This document shows positions 52,849-62,154 of a DNA stretch of 64,000 bases, one piece after another. Source of the DNA: a bacterium BMS3Abin14 (lineage in GTDB: Bacteria > BMS3Abin14); contig BDTG01000019.1 of assembly GCA_002897695.1 (NCBI GenBank), positions 77,022-141,021 of the forward strand. The letters run 5' to 3'. The first letter of the stretch is position 1, and the number at the start of each line of letters is the position of its first letter. Under the pieces are notes generated by a model. That model ran no database searches and was not told the origin of the DNA. It saw only the letters and a list, made by a program, of their open reading frames with translations. Both the position numbers and the translations under genes were made by a program.

Positions 52849-54078
52849 ATGAGAATGGGGCTTTATTCCTTGAACTTTCGATGTAAAAGCTCCCTGTTGG
52901 CCCTTGTGCCGGCAATCCTGTTTTTCCTGCTTCCGCACCTGGCGGGGGCAGGCGTATCAGGTTCGGCTGTGACCTCCCTGGACGGCTGGGACGAAAGTGG
53001 CGGTGCCTTCAACTCCTCCGTCTCGCAGTATTTCAGGCTCAACACCCAGGGCCAGTGGCATGGCCTGGACTTCAACATAGAGGGCTCAGGCCGGGTTACA
53101 GACATCAAGGATGAGGTGGCGCCTGGCGACAGCCAGTTAAACAGGCTGTATTCCCTGGCCTTGACCATTGCAAGGAAGGATGGCAGCGCGTCCATGGTCC
53201 TGGGGCGCCAGATGGTAAGTGCTCCCACAAATATCTACCTTATCGACGGCCTGTCCCTTAATCTTGATTCCGGCGACTTCACCTTTAATACGCGCCTTGG
53301 AGCCATGTCGGACGTTGAAAATCTCGACCCGGACAACGAGATCACCTTCGGTCTGGGCATGGACTACCGGATTATCAGCGGAATGGTTCTGGCTCTCGAT
53401 TACGCCAGGACCTTCGAGGGGGGAGCTCTGCGCACTGAGCAGGTAGCTATTGACTGGGATTACTCATGGTTCAGGTACACCAGGGCCTATTTCAACATCA
53501 ACTACGATCTGATGTCCCATGCTCTCTATGAGACTGCCGTCGGCACGCGGCTGTATTTTCCGGACCTCATCACTCTGGGCATCGAGTATTCCCAGAACCA
53601 GCCATTGTTTGAATCCGATTCAATATACAGCGCTTTCGCCGTGGATGAGGCAGAGGCATTCTCATTTTCCATCCTCTTTACGCCCAGTCCGAAGGTGCGG
53701 TATATCTGGAAACTGTCGGATGAGTTCTACAAGAGCGGCAGTGGAAAGAGATACACAATCGGAGGACGCTGGTCCCCGGGGCGCTCCCGCATCTCCACCG
53801 AATACACGCAGTATGGTGGTTCGGAAGGGGATCTTAAGGAGCTGGGGTTTGATTATTCAGCGGCCGTCCTCCCCGGATTTGATCTGGGGCTGGGAGGGAA
53901 CGCCAGCCGGACCTCCAACCCGGGTGAGGATGCCGTCGCCGGCCACAACGCGTACATCGGCTGCAGATGGTCGCCGGCCTCGGGGCCGAATGTGGATGTC
54001 AGGCTGGAACAGACCGGCGATGATATAATGGACAAACCCGTATGGTCGGGACACCTGTCCTTCTCCTTCGGAATTTAA
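52849..54078 (+). CDS. Outer-membrane beta-barrel protein (porin of a porin-cytochrome complex)
   Basis: 409 residues with a signal peptide (hydrophobic about 15-34, ending GAGVSG). The mature part is a run of amphipathic strands with alternating aromatic residues and Gly/Asp turns, and the end is SGHLSFSFGI, typical of barrels. No haem motif. Immediately followed by two multihaem cytochromes, like the barrel of MtrCAB- or OmbB-type conduits. Assignment to that role rests on context; barrel sequences diverge quickly. Confidence 0.8.
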   Translation: MRMGLYSLNFRCKSSLLALVPAILFFLLPHLAGAGVSGSAVTSLDGWDESGGAFNSSVSQYFRLNTQGQWHGLDFNIEGSGRVTDIKDEVAPGDSQLNRLYSLALTIARKDGSASMVLGRQMVSAPTNIYLIDGLSLNLDSGDFTFNTRLGAMSDVENLDPDNEITFGLGMDYRIISGMVLALDYARTFEGGALRTEQVAIDWDYSWFRYTRAYFNINYDLMSHALYETAVGTRLYFPDLITLGIEYSQNQPLFESDSIYSAFAVDEAEAFSFSILFTPSPKVRYIWKLSDEFYKSGSGKRYTIGGRWSPGRSRISTEYTQYGGSEGDLKELGFDYSAAVLPGFDLGLGGNASRTSNPGEDAVAGHNAYIGCRWSPASGPNVDVRLEQTGDDIMDKPVWSGHLSFSFGI

Positions 54079-54102
54079 AAGGTTTTCAAGAGGTCGTATT
54101 CG

Positions 54103-54969
54103 ATGAGTTTTCCAAGATTAAAGCCGTTTGTTGTGATTGGTTTCGCTGCCCTCCTGGTGTTGGTGCTCCTTTCCTCGCCACTGTGGGCCATGCGTTTTTC
54201 CCATAAGGTTCACGAGGACAACGGAATTACGGAGTGTACCCGATGCCACGAAAAAGACGCGTCGGATATTATTCCTGAGGTGTCCTCCTGTACTCCATGC
54301 CATGATGAGAAATTCATGGCCGATACCCCGCTGGGTCCCGCGAAGACACACACCCCGCTGTGGGTAACCCAACATGGCCCGGATTCCCAGTTGTCGGGGG
54401 CGCAGTGCAAAAAATGCCACGATTTTTCCTTTTGCGTCGGGTGCCATCAGGGCGGGGACCTGAACACCGACCTGACAAAAAGAACGGTGCGCTCCAACAG
54501 CGTGCCCCGAAGCCACACCTCAAATTTTCTCGTGGTCCATCCCCTGAAAGCCACTGCCGTGAGGATAAACGATTGCTATACCTGTCATGCGAAGGAATTT
54601 TGCAGCGACTGTCACAGCAGCTACCGTTCCCGGTTTCCCGGCCGTAAGATCATTTCCCACCAGAAGAGCTGGGAGCTGATGATCGCCGGCAGCGGTGTTC
54701 CCAATCACGCAGGATTTACATTAGCTCAGTGCCGGGACTGCCATCCCGGGGGAGCGCTTTCCTCGACCGAGTGGAGCGCCGGGCATGCACGTGAGGCCCG
54801 CAGGTCCCTGAAAGCCTGCCAGACATGCCACCCAGACGGGAATGCATGCACCGACTGCCATTCAGCAAAGAGCGGCCTGAGCATAAGCCCTCATCCAAAG
54901 AACTGGCGGAGCATTCAGAACAAGTTCCGCAGAGAGTCGCCACAGACATGCAAAAAGTGCCACTGGTAA
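54103..54969 (+). CDS. Periplasmic decahaem c-type cytochrome (MtrA-like role)
   Basis: 288 residues; N-terminal hydrophobic segment (8-29), then ten CXXCH haem sites starting at Cys45, 63, 102, 111, 158, 167, 210, 239, 249 and 283. Several distant His can serve as second ligands. A small decahaem protein of this size placed behind a barrel gene fits the inner cytochrome of a trans-outer-membrane wire. The end overlaps the next cytochrome gene by 22 bases, which favours balanced synthesis. Confidence 0.93.
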   Translation: MSFPRLKPFVVIGFAALLVLVLLSSPLWAMRFSHKVHEDNGITECTRCHEKDASDIIPEVSSCTPCHDEKFMADTPLGPAKTHTPLWVTQHGPDSQLSGAQCKKCHDFSFCVGCHQGGDLNTDLTKRTVRSNSVPRSHTSNFLVVHPLKATAVRINDCYTCHAKEFCSDCHSSYRSRFPGRKIISHQKSWELMIAGSGVPNHAGFTLAQCRDCHPGGALSSTEWSAGHAREARRSLKACQTCHPDGNACTDCHSAKSGLSISPHPKNWRSIQNKFRRESPQTCKKCHW

Positions 54970-56612
54970 TTCTGACAATATTGACGGCGGGGCTGATCCT
55001 CCTGTCCTCCTGCGGGTACAACCCGAAGGAGGGGGGTAACAAGGTTCCGGCTCTCCCCGACGTCGGGACGGTTGAATGCCTCTACTCCGGATGCCACGAT
55101 TCTCCGGCGCATTCCGCGGGGGCATTTCCCGGCTTCGATCCTGTTGACTCATGGTCGAAGGGGGCCCATTTTAACACCAACATCTCCCCTGTCGCTGGAA
55201 CGTCCCCTGTCGCTGGAACGGCGGCCGGATGTGCTTCCTGCCACAACCCGGTCGCTCAGGACGAAACGGACTTTTCCTACCTGTTCTCGACGGCATCGGC
55301 ACTTGGCACCACAACAGTGCGACCGATTGTCGGTTGTGAGAGCTGCCACGGTTCCGCCGCTGAACACTACGCGTACTGGGATACTGCCAGCCACCCTGTA
55401 TACGCCGGAAGCCACAGGGTTCCACTTGCAAGCACTATCTGGGTGCCCGCGTTTGAAGACGCCCTCGGTCTGTCTTCGTGCGGACCATGTCACGCTCCGG
55501 ACCAGCACGCCGGCGGATCGACCAATAGCGATATCCTGGCCAATCAGTATGCCGAGTGGTATGGGCAGGATGGTCCCGGGATCCTTTTTAACGACGGCCA
55601 TTCGGACACCATTTCGAGCGAGACATCCCGGGGGAGGCTCACCAGCGTGCTTCGGGGCACACCATGTGCCGCGTGCCACACGGCGGAAGGGTTCGTCCGG
55701 TTCTACGCCTGGGCGGACACGGCATGGGCCTCCAGTCCCGCCGAGATTGGGAGGATCGTTTCGGACACCGAGACAAAAAGCCTGCCGCAGGTTTCCTGCG
55801 TCTCCTGCCACCCGTCCCATGAGCAGGGCCTGACCGTACGCCCCATGCTGCTGAGCGGGGGCGCGCCCGGAGACAGTGACACACAGAGGAATGCCGCGCT
55901 CTGCGGCGCCTGTCACAACGTGAGGAGCCTGGACGCCTCGGCCGGCGCCGGGATAACCGGGACCGCGGAAATCCCCCGGCACCCCCAGCAGGAGGTGTTC
56001 GAGGGCGCAAGCAGCCCTCTGGGCGCGTTTGCCTTCCCGGGCTTCACCTATTCCAACTCTTCCCACGCCGGCACAGGGAATATAGCGTCGGGCTGTGTGG
56101 GGTGTCACTATGCCAAGGTGACGGATGTTTCACTGAACGACTTCCCCCAGAAGGCGACGACAGGCCACACTTTCAGACCAAGGCTGGAAGGATGTATGAA
56201 CACGAGCGTGGATCCGTCCTTTAACGGGTGCCATGCTGTCTCGGATTTTGTCGGGTTTTCCTACGCGGATACTACCATCGGTTCCTTCGATTTCTCATCC
56301 CTCGTCTATTCGGGTTCCGCATACGCGACTTTATTCTCGGACAACGATTACGATATGGACGGCTCGGTGGAGGGCTTCCAGACGGAGATTCAGGGAATGC
56401 TGGACGGTCTGCAATCGAAACTTAAAGCCAATGGCGGGGTTTTCGATTCCGCCCAGGGGCTGTTTGACTTGCCCGCCATGGCCGCGGTGAACGGCACGGT
56501 CAGGGGGGCCGCCTTCAACTTCGACTACGTGGTGGAGGACCGGAGCTTAGGGCTGCACAACCCACTTTACGTGGTCAACATCCTGGCCGCGAGCCTGAGC
56601 GTACTGCCTTAA
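54948..56612 (+). CDS. Outer-membrane lipoprotein multihaem cytochrome (OmcB/MtrC-like role)
   Basis: The frame is open from 54825, but ATG 54948 gives MQKVPLVILTILTAGLILLS followed by SCG, a lipoprotein signal (Cys22); 554 residues. Seven standard sites: CASCH, CESCH, CGPCH, CAACH, CVSCH, CGACH and CVGCH. Two unusual candidates are CLYSGCH (CX4CH) near the N-terminus and a CX11CH (CMNTSVDPSFNGCH). Seven to nine haems. Long haem-free C-terminal part (about 440-554). Probably surface-exposed terminal reductase; electron acceptor unknown. Confidence 0.9.
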   Translation: MQKVPLVILTILTAGLILLSSCGYNPKEGGNKVPALPDVGTVECLYSGCHDSPAHSAGAFPGFDPVDSWSKGAHFNTNISPVAGTSPVAGTAAGCASCHNPVAQDETDFSYLFSTASALGTTTVRPIVGCESCHGSAAEHYAYWDTASHPVYAGSHRVPLASTIWVPAFEDALGLSSCGPCHAPDQHAGGSTNSDILANQYAEWYGQDGPGILFNDGHSDTISSETSRGRLTSVLRGTPCAACHTAEGFVRFYAWADTAWASSPAEIGRIVSDTETKSLPQVSCVSCHPSHEQGLTVRPMLLSGGAPGDSDTQRNAALCGACHNVRSLDASAGAGITGTAEIPRHPQQEVFEGASSPLGAFAFPGFTYSNSSHAGTGNIASGCVGCHYAKVTDVSLNDFPQKATTGHTFRPRLEGCMNTSVDPSFNGCHAVSDFVGFSYADTTIGSFDFSSLVYSGSAYATLFSDNDYDMDGSVEGFQTEIQGMLDGLQSKLKANGGVFDSAQGLFDLPAMAAVNGTVRGAAFNFDYVVEDRSLGLHNPLYVVNILAASLSVLP

Positions 56613-56638
56613 GGACAAAATCTTCTCTCGCCCGCGAG

Positions 56639-58258
56639 TTACAGGACGATTTCCCGGGCATCCAGGATCTCTTCGAGCTCCCTGATCTCCTCTAACACCG
56701 CTTCCGGGACACGGCTATCCAGTGAAACACAGGCAAGGGCATTTCCCTGATACGATTCCCTTCCGAGGTAAAATCCGGCTACGTTGATACGGTTCTCCCC
56801 CAGAATGGTCCCGACCCTGCCGATGACGCCGGGGCGGTCCATGTTGGTGAAAAGGAGAAACGTACCTTCCGCGACCACATCCACCAGGAATTGATCGATG
56901 CTCACGATCCTGCCCTTGAGATCAGCGAAGACGGTTCCGCCCACGGTGTTCGCTCCCCGGTCCGTTGTAACCCTGACAGAGATAAGGTCGCTGTAATTCT
57001 TTACCCTTTCCGCTTTGGCTTCAATGATGGAGATCTCGCGTTCCTTGGCATAATAAGGGGCGCTCACGAAACTTACCCCCTCCTGCTGTTTATGCTCAAG
57101 AAGCCCCTTGAGGACGGCGAAGGTGAAGGGCTGGTAGCGGAAAGGCGAGTCGAATACCTTTTCCGAAATATCCTCCGCGAACAGGGAACCGACAAGGGTA
57201 ATCTGTACCTCCTCTATTCGACCCATCACGATCTGGGATAGAAGCCGTCCCATCTTTTCCGAGAGATCGAAATAGGCCTTAAGCTCGGATGACAGTCGCC
57301 CCCGGACATAGGGGAGGTTGACCGCATTGTCGTAGGAACGCCCTTTAAGAACGTTAATGACCTGCTGAGCGATGATTACGGAGACGTTCTTCTGAGCTTC
57401 CTCCGTGTTGGCCCCGAGGTGAGGTGTGACGATGAGGCGCTCCTGGTTGTGTAGCGGTGAGCCAGGAGGCGGTGGTTCATGGGTAAAAACGTCCAGGGCG
57501 GCCATGAATATCTTCCCGCTATCAAGGGCCTCAGCGAGGTCGGCCTCGTCAATCACCCCGCCCCGGCAGCAGTTGATCAGCACCACCCTGTCCTTCATGT
57601 GTTCGAACTGGGCGGCCTTGACCATCCCGCGTGTTTCATCAGTCAAAGGCACATGGAAGGTGACGATATCAGACATGGCAAGCAGATGGTGAAAATCGTC
57701 AAATAGCTCGACATTCAGCTTTTCCGCCTTGTCTCGCTTGATGTACGGATCGAAGGCGACGATATGCATGTCGAAAGCTTTTGCTCTTTTGGCAACCTCT
57801 GTACCGATGCGGCCCAGCCCTACGATCCCGAGTGTTTTTTTGTAAAGCTGAATGCCCATGAACCGCTTCCGGTCCCACTCACCGCGCTCCAGGGAGTTGT
57901 GGGCATAGGGAAGCTTTCTCACCGAGGCGAGCATCATGGCCATCGTATGTTCGGTGGCGGCCAGGGTGTTGCCGGTGGGGGCGTTCATGACGATGATGCC
58001 TTTTTTTGAGGCGGCCTCGATGTCTACATTATCCACTCCGACGCCGGCCCGCCCGATTACCTTGAGGTTCTTGCCGTTTTCGATAATAGAAGACGTAACA
58101 TTGGTCCCGCTCCTCGTTATGAGCGCGTGGTAAGGGCCAATGGCCTCCGCGAGACGGTTTCCCTTGAGGGAGAAATCAACATCAACCTCCAATCCCTCTT
58201 CCGACCTGAGGAGGTCGATCCCCTCCTGGTTGATAGCATCAGTTACGAGCACTTTCAT
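56639..58258 (-). CDS. serA: D-3-phosphoglycerate dehydrogenase
   Basis: First step of serine biosynthesis. Substrate-binding domain, NAD-binding domain with GIVGLGRIGTEVAKRAKAF, catalytic Arg (INCCRGGVIDEADL), Glu and His (TPHLGANTEEAQ), then the extra intervening domain and a C-terminal ACT domain (FLLFTNMDRPGVIGRVGTIL) as in the long form. Start taken at ATG 58258 (MKVLVTDAINQEG); four further codons are open upstream. 539 residues, convergent with the cytochrome gene. Confidence 0.96.
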   Translation of the reverse strand: MKVLVTDAINQEGIDLLRSEEGLEVDVDFSLKGNRLAEAIGPYHALITRSGTNVTSSIIENGKNLKVIGRAGVGVDNVDIEAASKKGIIVMNAPTGNTLAATEHTMAMMLASVRKLPYAHNSLERGEWDRKRFMGIQLYKKTLGIVGLGRIGTEVAKRAKAFDMHIVAFDPYIKRDKAEKLNVELFDDFHHLLAMSDIVTFHVPLTDETRGMVKAAQFEHMKDRVVLINCCRGGVIDEADLAEALDSGKIFMAALDVFTHEPPPPGSPLHNQERLIVTPHLGANTEEAQKNVSVIIAQQVINVLKGRSYDNAVNLPYVRGRLSSELKAYFDLSEKMGRLLSQIVMGRIEEVQITLVGSLFAEDISEKVFDSPFRYQPFTFAVLKGLLEHKQQEGVSFVSAPYYAKEREISIIEAKAERVKNYSDLISVRVTTDRGANTVGGTVFADLKGRIVSIDQFLVDVVAEGTFLLFTNMDRPGVIGRVGTILGENRINVAGFYLGRESYQGNALACVSLDSRVPEAVLEEIRELEEILDAREIVL

Positions 58259-58353
58259 GGATATGATCATCCCCTTTCAAAAACGAAAACATTAAGGTAC
58301 GAAACCACAATATATTTAATGACCTTATGTCAGTCAAAGCCTAGAATAGTGCT

Positions 58354-58914
58354 ATGTTGGAAAAAATTCAAAACCTGTTTTCAAATTACAGGCCAGACAG
58401 TGCCGGGACGAAAAGTCTGTCCCTGCAGTACCGGGCAGCGGTTCTGGTGCCCCTTTACGTGGTGGATGAGGAGATGGGGATTGTCCTCATCCGAAGATCG
58501 GATGAGATCGGACTCCACAGGGGGCAGATGGGATTTCCCGGCGGCATGGTGGATCCGGGAGACAACGGGGACCTGCGCGGCACAGCGCTGAGGGAGGCCG
58601 AGGAGGAGCTGCGCATTGATCCGGCCCACGTCAGGATAATGGGAAAAATGAGCGACAGGAACACAGTGGTATCCGGCATCCTTGTGACGCCCTTCGTCGG
58701 CATCATCCCCTTTCCATACAACTTTACTCCCGACCCCGGGGAGATTCAGGGCGTTCACACCACGGGCCTTAACGCCCTGATCCGTACCTCCAAAAAGGCG
58801 GAAGGAGCCTTTGATCTTCCCCCTCCTGTTTATCTTCTTGACGGACAGCCTGTCTGGGGCCTGACCGCCAGGATCATCACCGATCTGGCCGGGGTTCTGC
58901 GGCCGGTACTGTAA
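58354..58914 (+). CDS. Nudix hydrolase, CoA-pyrophosphatase type
   Basis: 186 residues. Nudix box GX5EX7REUXEE-type in GGMVDPGDNGDLRGTALREA followed by EEELRI; the preceding LIRRSDEIGLHRGQMGFPGG is the CoA-recognition motif of the CoAse subfamily (NudL/YeaB). Hydrolyses CoA or its oxidised forms to phosphopantetheine and ADP by family knowledge. The first conserved acid of the box is Asp (VDPGD), so metal binding is slightly atypical. Monocistronic. Confidence 0.88.
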   Translation: MLEKIQNLFSNYRPDSAGTKSLSLQYRAAVLVPLYVVDEEMGIVLIRRSDEIGLHRGQMGFPGGMVDPGDNGDLRGTALREAEEELRIDPAHVRIMGKMSDRNTVVSGILVTPFVGIIPFPYNFTPDPGEIQGVHTTGLNALIRTSKKAEGAFDLPPPVYLLDGQPVWGLTARIITDLAGVLRPVL

Positions 58915-58980
58915 TATCCCGACCCTGGTTCCTGGTCCCTGGTTCCTGGTCTCTAGACCCCAGACCCTGCCTTATTCAGG

Positions 58981-60261
58981 CTATTGAGTTGTCCCGGCCG
59001 GGGCGGGCTGTGCTGCCTCCAGGCCCTGCAAAGCGGTGCGTGCATCCTGAACATGGCGATTGGTCGGAAAATTTTCGATAAAATCCTCCAACGCTTTTCT
59101 GGAACCATCCTCCTCAAAGGGTGCATATTCCAGATCCTCAATAACAAAAGTGGCTTCCTCAACGTGCGTATTCTCAGGATAGCTCGCAATGAATTCTTCG
59201 TATCCGTCAATGGTGTTCATCTCCTTGAACGGTTCATATTGCAGTTCGTCCATCCGCGTCTTCGCACCCCCGGCATGCAGGTTGTCTGGATATTTTTTCA
59301 GGAACACGGCGTACTGTTCCGCGGTGTTCCGCTCCTGATACGGTTGATATTGAAGATCATCGAGGCTTTTTTTGGCTTCATCGAAAAAAGGATTGTTGGG
59401 GTATCGTGCGATAAACTCCTGATATCCTTCAACCGTGTTCATCTCTTTATATGGAGCGAACTGTAGTTCTTCCATCCGGGCCCTTGCTTCATCGGTGTTG
59501 GGATTGTCGGGATACTTGGACAAAAATTCAGAGTACCCTTCGGTTGTATCCCTTTGCTTGTACGGCTCATATTGGAAGCTGACAAGAAGTACTTTCGCCT
59601 CGGCCGTGTGCGTGCTGTCAGGGTATTTGCTCAGGTATTCATCCATGGCTTCCGGGGTGCCCTTATTCTTGTAGGACTCAAAAATTGCTTCACCCAATAT
59701 TTTCTGGGCCTCCGGGACGTGTGGGTTTTCGGGGTACCTGGCGATAAACTCCTGAAGTCCATCAGGGGCTCCGGATTTCTTGTATGGCGCGAACTGCAGA
59801 TCTCTCATTCTGCTCTCAGCCGCGCTGCCAAAAGGGCTGTCGGGGTGTTTTTTGATGAACTGCGAATAGGCCTCCATGGTGTCCTTCTCCTTGTACGGGA
59901 GGTACTCCATGGTGCTGCTTATCTCTTCCAGGGCATTGTTGACCTTTGTCTGCCGAGCCCTGATGTTCTTTCTCTCGGCAAGAAGCTGGTCGTTTTTTGC
60001 CTTGATCCTCCGCATCTCATCGGTGTTATTGACACGACCCAGCGCGGAGATCTGCCCCTTTATGGAAGACGTGTTCCTGTCAAGCCTGTGGTCCAGATCT
60101 TTCCCGGCAGCGGATAAAATATCGTAGGCGGCCTGGTAGTCTCCAGATTCCTGAAGTTTTTTCGCATCTTCCACCGGGCCGGCCAAAAGTCTCGCTGGTG
60201 CACCTATCGCAATAATAGCGATAAGCGCCATGGTAAAAATCGTTGTCTTCCCGCATGTCAT
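58981..60261 (-). CDS. Exported protein with eight 37-residue repeats
   Basis: Start set at ATG 60261, eight bases after GGAGG (the frame is open to 60372). Signal peptide (TIFTMALIAIIAIGAPARLLA), a coiled coil (about 60-115, rich in Lys/Asn/Arg), then eight tandem repeats of 37 residues. Each has the form (F/Y)xPYKExNTxEGYxEFIxKYPxNPxxxEAxxxLxxLQ. Helical, related to tetratricopeptide-type repeats but with a regular, unusual consensus. Ends in a Pro/Ala/Thr tail. About 426 residues, periplasmic; likely a scaffold. Confidence 0.75.
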   Translation of the reverse strand: MTCGKTTIFTMALIAIIAIGAPARLLAGPVEDAKKLQESGDYQAAYDILSAAGKDLDHRLDRNTSSIKGQISALGRVNNTDEMRRIKAKNDQLLAERKNIRARQTKVNNALEEISSTMEYLPYKEKDTMEAYSQFIKKHPDSPFGSAAESRMRDLQFAPYKKSGAPDGLQEFIARYPENPHVPEAQKILGEAIFESYKNKGTPEAMDEYLSKYPDSTHTAEAKVLLVSFQYEPYKQRDTTEGYSEFLSKYPDNPNTDEARARMEELQFAPYKEMNTVEGYQEFIARYPNNPFFDEAKKSLDDLQYQPYQERNTAEQYAVFLKKYPDNLHAGGAKTRMDELQYEPFKEMNTIDGYEEFIASYPENTHVEEATFVIEDLEYAPFEEDGSRKALEDFIENFPTNRHVQDARTALQGLEAAQPAPAGTTQ

Positions 60262-60334
60262 CGTGGTGTCCTCCGCTGACCGGGCAACCTTTCGTGTTCC
60301 ACATGTATTAACCGGAACAATTTGAACCCCTGCC

Positions 60335-60550
60335 TCACTTTCCCTGCGCCATAATTCGATCAAGAATTCCACCCATTACCACCACCACCGCGATGCAGAC
60401 AATAGCCCCTAACCCCAGAAGCATGGAGGTCCAGAAGGGAAGTTTGGTGTGGACCTCTCCCCCCATGAAGATGATAACCCCATACACGGACAGCCCGATA
60501 AAAACCGATGCCGCCAGATATTGTATGAACTGATAGATATGCTTTTTCAA
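60335..60550 (-). CDS. Small two-helix inner-membrane protein, unknown
   Basis: 71 residues, helices about 7-29 and 38-62, a short polar hairpin (GGEVHTKLPFW) between. TTG start after GGGGA. Lies between the propeller-like lipoprotein and the repeat protein, all leftward with gaps below 100 bp, so likely one envelope operon. No family recognised. Confidence 0.65.
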   Translation of the reverse strand: MKKHIYQFIQYLAASVFIGLSVYGVIIFMGGEVHTKLPFWTSMLLGLGAIVCIAVVVVMGGILDRIMAQGK

Positions 60551-60646
60551 TTCCCCGGCCTGTTCTTAGCCACTCCTCGCGGCACCATATTGACTGCCGT
60601 CTTTTTTTGCCGCCGTATCGGCAACAAAACGCCTTGGTATCAACGT

Positions 60647-61927
60647 CTATTTCCCGAGGTTGAATATCCCGGATGTGGTTCCAAGCCAGACACCTCCGTC
60701 GGGTTCGCCAAAGGCCAGGGCGGTTGGAGTGTCCGATATGCCGACATTTCTTCCATAGACCTCGTAGTATGGTTTTCGCCGTCCTGCGATATACTCGTCG
60801 ATATGGACATACCGCCGAATCGCCGTGGTGGATCCCGTCCCTGTCTCAGCTTCAGTAGTGCCGCTGAGATGCAGGCTGGACACAATAGTGGGGGGCACAC
60901 CTGAAAAGGCAACCCACAACCCATCGTCACTGTCCCGGGTGATCCCTTTCACTGCGGCGGTATTGTAGCCTACACGATGCCACCTGTACTGGAATGGCCT
61001 GGTGTCGCGGGAGTTGAAAAGAGTGGATCTAGACGGTACGAAACCGGTCCAGGATGGATAAGGAATCCCTTGGGCGACACCGTCCAGCCCTCCCCATAGC
61101 AATCCCACGGACGTCCCGCACCAGATTACCGATGGTTCGACAAACAAACTCTCGATTCGTACATTCTCGTTCGAACGGTTAATATAATCCGCATCCAGGG
61201 CAATCGTTGCAACGACACCGTCAGAAATGATAGCCAGCCTGAGCTGTTTTCCGGCCAGGACAACCCTGTCCTTGCCCACGGAGATAGAGGTTATGGGAGG
61301 CCGAAACGACTTCTTGTCCTCCCCGGGAAGCCCGAGACGAAAGCCGGATGCAACGTATATGTCCCCATCCCCATTGGATTTACGGCCCGCCAGGTCGCCC
61401 AACCACCGGTCGTTCGGCGAGTAGAGCTCCCAGTTCCCGTTGCGTCGCAATGCGAGTCCACTGGAGGTGCCGACCCAGATATTTTCCCCTTTCAGGCCCT
61501 CTTCGCCATGGGCCACAGCCAGGCTCAGGACGTCATCGTCTGGAAGGCCGCCGTACCTTGAGGTTTTGATCTCCCAGGTGCCGCCGGACAGGATGCGCAG
61601 GCCCTCTCCTTTGGTGCCGACAAAAATCTCATCGCCGTTAACGGCCAGGGATGAGATGGCCTTCAGGTGCCGGATCCCGGGCACGGGGATGATATGCCAG
61701 CTCCCCTCGCCCACCTTCTGGTAAAGCCCCTTCGCGGATGCTGCAACAACCCTGGAACCATCCGTAGCGATGGCGAGGATTTTTCCGCGAGGCGTATCTC
61801 CAGTAAAGGCTTTGAGCTGATATGCCGGGGGCAGGGTTGCGGAACATCCTGCCGCCAGGAAAGCCCCCAAAACGGTGAGTGATAAAATCAGGATTCTGCT
61901 ATGTATCTTGGACAGCACCTTGGACAT
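60647..61927 (-). CDS. Lipoprotein with beta-propeller-like repeats
   Basis: ATG 61927 chosen, six bases after GGAGG; 426 residues. Lipoprotein signal ending LGAFLAAGC. Repeated short units of the kind (I/V)WVGT(S/K)xGL followed by a strand and NGxW (ENIWVGTSSGLALRRNGNWE, SVIWCGTSVGLLWGG, GVWLGTTSGIFNLGK) resemble propeller repeats found in sensor periplasmic domains. No kinase part. Probably an outer-membrane or periplasmic binding platform. Confidence 0.8.
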   Translation of the reverse strand: MSKVLSKIHSRILILSLTVLGAFLAAGCSATLPPAYQLKAFTGDTPRGKILAIATDGSRVVAASAKGLYQKVGEGSWHIIPVPGIRHLKAISSLAVNGDEIFVGTKGEGLRILSGGTWEIKTSRYGGLPDDDVLSLAVAHGEEGLKGENIWVGTSSGLALRRNGNWELYSPNDRWLGDLAGRKSNGDGDIYVASGFRLGLPGEDKKSFRPPITSISVGKDRVVLAGKQLRLAIISDGVVATIALDADYINRSNENVRIESLFVEPSVIWCGTSVGLLWGGLDGVAQGIPYPSWTGFVPSRSTLFNSRDTRPFQYRWHRVGYNTAAVKGITRDSDDGLWVAFSGVPPTIVSSLHLSGTTEAETGTGSTTAIRRYVHIDEYIAGRRKPYYEVYGRNVGISDTPTALAFGEPDGGVWLGTTSGIFNLGK

Positions 61928-62154
61928 TCGAGCCTCCAATCAAAAGTATACCCGCGCCATCATAGTGTACAGACAGGAAAGTTTCAACATTGATAGGGTC
62001 ATAATAGTCCATTCATGGCATTTTACTCTACGTTTGTCATGGTTACGTTGACACTCCCTTCGGGTGTTGTTACCTTTCCCTGCAGGAGTTCAAAACAATT
62101 CTCCGGAGCAGGGAATTATCCGGATCACGGTAAAAAATCACATGGAGGTCGGGA

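Noticed and set aside
55149-56108. A 319-codon minus-strand frame
   Set aside because: Antisense to the multihaem cytochrome, whose CXXCH pattern is decisive; composition very Arg/Gly/Pro rich.
58920-58980. Short repeats (CCTGGTTCCTGGT type) as a possible CRISPR or regulatory array
   Set aside because: Only a few imperfect short units, no spacers, 60 bp in total. The TTGGACGTTGGACATT units near 28630 are equally minor.
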